NCBI RefSeq assembly: GCF_003589595.1 | Contig: NW_020653750.1 | Coordinates: 7,858,072-7,922,071, forward strand | Source of the DNA: Hyposmocoma kahamanoa | Lineage: Eukaryota > Arthropoda > Insecta > Lepidoptera > Cosmopterigidae | Direction of reading: 5' to 3' | DNA length: 64,000 nt | Shown: positions 58,308 to 64,000 of the stretch, one piece after another | How the letters are laid out: each line of letters opens with the position of its first letter | Position numbering within the stretch: position 1 is the stretch's first letter | Program-made: the position numbers and the translations under genes | The notes under the pieces: model-generated | What the model was told of the DNA's origin: nothing | The model's database searches: none | The model's input: only the letters and a program-made list of their open reading frames with translations

Positions 58308-59624
58308 CGTTATTCAACAGGATCAGAATTGTCAATGATGCTAATTATACACATATACATACATATGTATAATCCCCATTATCTTCTTTTTACTTAATGG
58401 CGGTGCCCTTTCAGGATCGAGTTTTTCGCTTAGTAATTATAAATATATTGTAAAAATAATGTAAAAAATATAGTGATCATTGACAATATCAAGTTTTCTT
58501 CAACCTCATTATATCCAAGTGTAAAACGTTTGCCATTCAAAGTTTTATTTTATTTTATTGGATGTACAAGACAGTTTACATTCAGTGGAACATATTTCAG
58601 ATACAATTTAAGGACTTAATCTAGAATGTAGATCTAAGACTTGTACCTACAGCATTATTATAAGTGAAACATTTGCATAAGGATTATATACAGGGAAAGT
58701 GAGATTACAAACTTAAAACTAATGCGAATAAAGACTAACACAGGTATTAAATTGACAGTATTATTGGTACTAATAAGAAGACAAGTTGATGACAAGTCTT
58801 GGTGGATTTTTGTATTGCTAGTTTTAGGTATAAAAGCATACACACACCGATTGACCAGGGACGTATGTAGCGCGGAAGAAAAATCGATAATTATTCCCAG
58901 ACGCGTCAAAGATTTACTACCGAATCTATTTTATTTCAATACTGCATTCAAATTCATCGTAAATACTATAGAACAAATTAAATTAATTTTGTTCAGCCAC
59001 TATACTATTACTTTTTTTTTGTTTATTATCTGTAATATTGTGACTAGAGGACTTGAATCCATGGAACAAATGAAACAAAAGAAGCCTTAGTTCAGTGTTG
59101 GCTTGCGATTGCCTACTTCTGTGGTATTATTATAATAGAATTGAAGGTATCAGGAGGCGGCTAACTTTATCATTTAGGATTTAAAGTAACGTAAAAACAA
59201 GGCCGAAAATACCAATAATAAACGAGGATGTACGTATAAAAAGATTGACGAGAGTAGACGAAGCGAAAGGGGTGTGTTTGGAATGTATTTAGAAAAGGCT
59301 GGCTTACCCTTTTGGAAGACTTGTGCGACAGTACGCGGACAGCACATGCGTAGGTATATCAGACCTGTTGCAAAGTAGGTAGTCATTGAGCCCACGGTCT
59401 AAATAAAAAAAAATTAAACACAAATACGAACTGCTTTTATCAATCTCGCACATACTCATGAAAATTAAAACACATCCAGTAATGTTAAGAAGCCCATTGT
59501 TCTTTGCGTGAGCGAGCACTTTTGAGGTTTCTCACGACACAGTCATTGTATTGTTATGGAGTCATAAAGGGTAAGCTAACATTATACCGATACAATGTTT
59601 CAAACTGTATTTTGTTTGCGACAG
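58308..59624 (+). other. Remainder of intron 5, no gene seen
   Basis: AT-rich. A 122-codon plus-strand frame at 58722-59090 has no recognised domain or splice context and is probably chance or a repeat relic. Ends at acceptor gtttgcgacag. Confidence 0.6.
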
Positions 59625-59724
59625 ACAAATAGAGGAAGCGAGTTCAGCGGAAGAGAACTCCCTAGGCGACCCATCAGACGCCACCCCGCCCGTCGCAAAG
59701 AAGATTCGAGAAGCCACACACTGA
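59625..59724 (+). CDS. Helix-hairpin-helix-like conserved protein, exon 6 (last)
   Basis: Completes Arg299 and encodes 32 residues plus TGA. Acidic/serine stretch EEASSAEENSLGDPSD, then a basic patch VAKKIREATH at the C-terminus, probably disordered with nuclear localisation character. Predicted protein length is 331. Transcription is convergent with the minus-strand gene ending at 60475. Confidence 0.9.
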
Positions 59725-60474
59725 CACGCGCACCACCCACCAAACTACCCTCGTGCGCCTATAAATAGCTTTCTCTAGACTAAAATATTGTACCTAGGTA
59801 ATTTATTTTTCAATTCCGTTTAATTTTAACTTAGTATTAAGTTTAAGAATACCGGTCGATTTTGTAAGTTTTATAGGGTATTAATGAATTAATTAATTAA
59901 ATATTTTGGATGCGTTTCGATGGACTTATGCCAGGCGCACTCGAGAGTAGGAGATTGTACAATGTTTCGATGTGAGTGTATTTTCGGAATGGCTCGTGAT
60001 AGGGCCTAGTGTTAGTTTGGTTCGTATTGATTTGATGAAGTTCGCATCCCGCGTGACATTCCAATAATTGTAAAGTCGGTCGGACGAGTCCGGACCATGC
60101 CTTGACAAGGCCGCGAAAGCAGCCTTCACACTCACTCCATTGCCTTATGACACAGTCTGCCCGCAGATTTTATATGCAACAAGATAATACAAAGGACGTG
60201 TTACCCGGGCGCCGGGCACACGGGCCCACAATGTAGTTTTTATTGAACAAATATAAGATATTAATTTTATAAAGTCGCATTTTTAATTAACACTATCTCA
60301 CACCCACCCATCCTGTGATTAAAACAATCCAATATTATTAATATTTTAATTACAAAATAATTAAAAAGTACTCCATATTATTATCGATACATTTACATTA
60401 ATATCACCTACTTGATTTACCAGTTTTTCTATTACAAAATCTGGCCTGCAACCTCAACTTCTATCTATTTTATT
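59725..60474. other. Convergent 3' UTR interval
   Basis: Between two convergent stop codons 750 bp apart. Plus-strand candidate poly(A) hexamer ATTAAA near 59896. On the minus strand AATAAA at 60244-60239. No further gene. Confidence 0.5.
60239..60244 (-). terminator. Candidate polyadenylation signal (minus-strand gene)
   Basis: AATAAA on the minus strand, about 230 nt past the stop at 60475. It is in the right place for the 3' end of the gene with its last exon at 60475-60710. Confidence 0.45.
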
Positions 60475-60710
60475 CTAAGCTTCCACGTCTTGGTTTAACT
60501 GCGGGTATAATGTAGCCACTCGGTTGCCTGCCGCCAAGCGCCCAGCGAAGTCCGGTCTGGACTTAGGTCTGGGAGCACCGAGTAATTGATCTAGAACATT
60601 CCTGGAAGCCCAGATGTCGCCACTGCTGCTGCTTGAAGCTCCATTTCCGGAACCAGGGGGTGAAAGGGGCGAATCTGTTGTAGCTCGGATCACTGTCGCG
60701 CGTGAGTCGC
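60475..60710 (-). CDS. Last coding exon of an unrecognised gene
   Basis: Acceptor tcttttacag precedes 60710. Two bases complete a codon and 77 more codons follow to TAG. The peptide begins DSRATVIRATTDSPLSPPGS, has a Ser-rich run, then GDIWASRNVLDQLLGAPRPK, DFAGRLAAGNRVATLYP and ends NQDVEA. GC and codon use are higher than in surrounding DNA. It reads as a C-terminal tail with one helical segment around the LDQLLG block. I do not recognise the protein. The rest of the gene must lie to the right; no further exon was identified to 64000. Confidence 0.7.
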
Positions 60711-60849
60711 CTGTAAAAGATTGTCAGAAACAGTGACCTACCAATGGTAAGAAATGAAAATATATAATAATCATAAACAGTTTACGGGTTGATACACGTG
60801 ATAATTTAGAAATTTAAATGTTTCAACTTCTATGTTTATTATCCGTAGT

Positions 60850-61145
60850 ACTGCTAGAGCTCCTTGTGAAAAAGTTCGTCCAGGGAAGTTGCCACCTTAC
60901 CTATTTCTGCCGTCAAGCCGTAATGTGAGCCCCTGTATATCCCTGACACCCGTCAAAACCGCTGCATTCCGGTTTCGAACCGTCAACTGTCAACTTATGT
61001 CTCAAGGTAACGGGCGCAGTGGCAGTGCCCCTCAGATCGTTGCGATTTAAAGCTCTGAGTGGCACCGCAACTGTTGTGGATAGGCGTATCGCTTACCACC
61101 AGGCGCATCACTTGTTCGTTCCGTCACCTAGTATCATAAAAGAAC
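60850..61145 (+). repeat. R-family repeat (copy 10, near full length)
   Basis: From gctagagctccttgtgaaaa to agtatcataaaagaa, with an internal variant segment. It lies in the intron upstream of the 60475-60710 exon if that gene extends right. Confidence 0.85.
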
Positions 61146-61763
61146 GTTCAAAGTAAAAGGTGTTCAACACAGCCTGCGGTTGATGAGTATCTCATGGTCT
61201 GCATTTCATCACAGCTCAATATAATACTTATTTAGTTAAAAAATGATAAAGAGATACTGCAAGACGTTACCATTCAATGGTAATATATATTTGAACCAAC
61301 ACGATTTATTTATACTCCTACACAATACAGCGCATTCATTGCATAAATTTACGCAAATAAATTGACCCACCAGTTTTTCACGTACCTACGAAGCTAATAA
61401 ATCATGGTGTTACGTAGTCAACTAAGAAATATTCAGCGTCAAACGTAAATCTCGCTGGCTCGGTTTATTTGCTCCTAAATATAGAATCAAGAGAGAAAAA
61501 CAATGTAGCTTGGTATAGGTCACTGTATCTTTGACGTCGTTCTCTGATAATGAGAAGTAGCAAAATATGTATGACGTGAAAGTCGCTAGTTAACAAGTGG
61601 CAAATACATAACAATTGTGTTTTTATGAATAAGTGTTCTAAGTAGGCACCAACGTTTTTGTGGAAAACATTTTGAAACCGGCATCCCGATAATTTTGAAC
61701 AAATTTTCAATTCGTCAAAAAAATTAGTTCAGTTTTGAATATGTGCAGTACGAGATTTGTACT
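61146..61763. other. Stretch without a recognised feature
   Basis: AT-rich, no coding or repeat signal recognised. Confidence 0.4.
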
Positions 61764-62008
61764 AGAGCTCCTTGTGAAAGAGTTCGTCCAGGGAAGTACT
61801 GCCACCTTACCTATTTCTGCCGCCAAGCAGTAACGGCAGCATGGGGCTGTCAACTTATGTCTCAAGGTGACGGGCGCAGTGGTAGTATCCTTCAGATCTT
61901 TGCGTTTTAAAGCTCTGAGTGGCACTGCAACTGTTATGAACAGGCGTGTCGCTTACCATCACGTACACAACTTGTTCGTTCAGTCATTTGATACTATAAT
62001 AATAAAAA
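61764..62008 (+). repeat. R-family repeat (copy 11)
   Basis: tagagctccttgtgaaagag through ccttcagatctttgcgtttt to tcatttgatactataataataaaaaa. The middle part is deleted relative to 40285-40592. Confidence 0.85.
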
Positions 62009-62431
62009 AGTAGTGCAACTCCCGCCTCTTCGGTTGACGCCGAACTACTGCCTACAGTTCGTTCAAAGCTTTGGGTTGTCACCATGTCACATTATTATTT
62101 TAGTTGTACCTACAGGTTGTAAACATAATTTGAAAAAAGAAAATTAGATATCGCCACAGTATTCTCGTGTTATATTGAAATATCCTTTGTCAAATACGGT
62201 ACTTACATATTGATAACTTTATTCCAGGCATGCGGATTAGTATCCTGTTTATGGGATATCGGTACGTATAAAATTTACACAAACATATTTTATTATAATA
62301 ATATTATATCGTAGTGTAATATATTTATAATAAAATATTAATTTATAGCGAACACGCTTCAATTCTATAGTGAAAGGCGTGTGCGACCCGCGTAAGTGCG
62401 CGTGCGCACGTACGGGTTGCTACGTTTGTAT
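62009..62431. other. Stretch without a recognised feature
   Basis: AT-rich with a short ATA-rich inverted tract at about 62285-62345. No gene seen. Confidence 0.4.
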
Positions 62432-62592
62432 GTCAAAGTCAAAGTCAAATTTATTCCATAGGTAAAATTTTTACACTTGAAATAGTAGATTGTACAACAT
62501 ACGATTACATTATAGGAGGGTATAATGGGTTTTATGAACGAGTTATACACTCTGCTCTTCACTTCGATTGCAAGGAAACTAAACAGCAATAA
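62432..62592 (-). repeat. LINE 3'-tail fragment, (GTCAAA)n end
   Basis: gtcaaagtcaaagtcaaatt followed by ttccataggtaaa is the reverse complement of a LINE terminus of the (TTTGAC)n class. Confidence 0.6.
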
Positions 62593-62597
62593 TATTA

Positions 62598-63875
62598 GGG
62601 GTTAAAGTATGAAATTGCCGTTTTATTGCAATAGGTTCTTTGAATTTTCATAGAATCTTCATGGTTTGAGGTTTTCGAATGAAACTTTTTTCAAATGGTT
62701 TCTGTGATTTTTTTTTTTAAATTTGAAACATTTGAATATCGACTTTCAATTGTTTTTGTTATTCAATTTAGACAAGAAAGATGGATACTGCGAAAATTCG
62801 AGTGATTTTTGAATACGAGTTCCGACGCGGAACTAACGCGGCAGAAACAGCCCGCAATATCAATGCTGCGTTTGGAGAGGGGTCTACTAATGAACGCACC
62901 GTGCGATTTTGGTTTAAACGCTTTCGTGATGGAAATTTCGACTTATAGAACGAGCCACGAGGAAGACCGCCCACACAGGTGAATAACGATGAATTAAGAG
63001 AGATAGTGGAAGCCGATCCTAGTCAAACTACCCAGGAATTAGCGGCATGGTTTAACGTTACCTTACCCACAATATTGACTCACTTGCGTCAAATCAATAA
63101 AATAAAAAAATACGAAAAATGGGTGCCTCATGATTTGACTGATCTGCAGAAAGAAACGCGTGTTGAAACTTGTGTCGCCTTGTTGAACCGGTACAGAAAT
63201 GAAGGAATATTGGATCGAATTGTAACATGTGATGAAAAGTGGATTCTTTATGATAACCGGAAAAGAAAAATGCAATGGCTGACCCCAGGTCAAATGCCAC
63301 AACAGTGTCCTAAAGCAAAACTTACCAATAAAAAGGTAATGGTAACTGTTTGGTGGTCTCAGCATGGTGTTATTCACTATAGTTTTCTCCGATCTGGTCA
63401 AGCAAGAACGGCAGATGTCTATTGTGCCGAACACCTAACCATGTTGACAAAACTAGCAGTAAAACAGCCCCGACTCATGAATCGATCTTCACCATTATTG
63501 CTCCACGACAACGCGAGACCTCACACAGCACGAGAAACCATTTTGACCCTTCAGGAACTGCAGTTAGAAACCATTCGTCATCCTCCGTATTCACCAGACC
63601 TTGCTCCAACGGACTACCATTTTTTTCGTGATTTGGACAATTATCTACGTGACAAGAAGTTTTCTTCCCAGGAGGCAGTACAAAATGCTTTCACACAGTT
63701 TGTGCAGTCTAGATCGTCAGAGTTCTATCGCAAAGGCATTAATAACCTTCCCATTAGATGGCAGCAATGTATAGATAATAATGGCAACTATTTTGATTAA
63801 ATAAATTTGTTAAAAATTTAAAAAATAAACAATTTAGATTTTCAGTACAAATCGGCAATTTCATACTTTAACCCC
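62598..63875 (+). mobile_element. Mariner transposon, nearly intact
   Basis: A 1278 bp element with 23-bp perfect inverted ends (ggggttaaagtatgaaattg plus ccg; 62598-62620 and 63853-63875), each bordered by TA (62596-62597, 63876-63877), the Tc1/mariner target duplication. Length and layout are those of a complete mariner. It encodes one transposase frame with a single premature stop. Confidence 0.96.
62781..63800 (+). pseudogene. Mariner transposase, one nonsense codon
   Basis: ATG at 62781 to TAA at 63798, 339 codons plus stop, close to the usual mariner length of about 345. The N-terminal helix-turn-helix DNA-binding region (FEYEFRRGTNAAETARNI) is followed by an in-frame TAG at codon 56 (62946-62948), just before the NEPRGRPP linker motif. 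Otherwise the frame is open. Catalytic triad visible: VTCDEKWI, LLLHDNARPHTA and YSPDLAPTDYH, with 34 residues between the second and third aspartates (DD34D, the mariner class). The WVPHDL motif is also present. The TAG is one substitution from GAG. An internal ATG at 62979 leaves a 273-residue frame lacking the first DNA-binding helices. Confidence 0.95.
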
Positions 63876-64000
63876 TATTACAAATAAACGATTATTTAAT
63901 TAAAATTACAACAAATAGACATATTTAATGTGATGGTTTTTTATTTTATGCACTAGATCTCAGATCTCAGATCACTCTACATCCAGCATAAATACGAACT
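63876..64000. other. Window end, AT-rich
   Basis: After the mariner target TA only AT-rich sequence with a short agatctcagatctcagatc direct repeat (63956-63974) is seen. Confidence 0.5.

Noticed and set aside
58722..59090. 122-codon plus-strand frame in intron 5
   Set aside because: No recognised domain, hydrophobic AT-rich composition, partly mirrored by a minus-strand frame.

Overview
The window is AT-rich, intron-bearing animal DNA and is most likely lepidopteran (moth or butterfly). The evidence is insect-type drk and UCP4 coding exons with GT-AG introns, mariner elements, tRNA-derived SINEs, and LINE 3' ends with the ATGATGATG-type tails common in Lepidoptera. The species cannot be named from sequence alone. 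Most of the 64 kb is intron and intergenic DNA packed with interspersed repeats. Most short open reading frames are repeat relics or chance.

Five gene-like loci are supported. (1) drk/GRB2 orthologue, + strand: the last two coding exons (6387-6497 and 11576-11638) encode the C-terminal SH3 domain; the 5' part lies outside the window. (2) A complete coding region for mitochondrial uncoupling protein 4 (SLC25 family), - strand, six coding exons from 28485 down to 18109, predicted 315 residues. It is tail-to-tail with drk. (3) A conserved helix-hairpin-helix-like nuclear protein of unknown function, + strand, six coding exons 52884-59724. Exon 1 carries one surplus A in an A5 run, which breaks the frame in this assembly. 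(4) The last exon of an unrecognised gene on the - strand (60475-60710), convergent with (3). (5) An orphan open exon on the - strand at 47855-48243, unrecognised.

Layout: 1-6100 holds a SINE tail, an R-family repeat and a decayed LINE (about 2910-6010, - strand) interrupted by a foldback element. 6387-14200 is the drk end and its downstream DNA. 14400-18100 is repeats. 18109-28485 is UCP4, whose large introns hold a hAT-like MITE, foldback elements, SINEs and a GC-rich hairpin cluster. 28500-47800 is gene-poor and repeat-rich: a second hAT-like MITE, two tandem duplications, a mariner fossil, LINE fragments and a piggyBac-like MITE with TTAA ends. 47855-52740 has the orphan exon, a tRNA-like repeat, a foldback and a SINE. 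52741-60710 holds the convergent gene pair. 60850-62010 has two R-family copies. 62598-63875 is a nearly intact mariner element with one premature stop.

The genes do not form an evident pathway: Ras signalling adaptor, mitochondrial carrier and a putative nuclear protein simply neighbour one another. The interest lies in the mobile elements, several with exact target duplications, and in the exon 1 frameshift plus upstream ORF of gene (3). I saw no sign of a novel multi-gene system.
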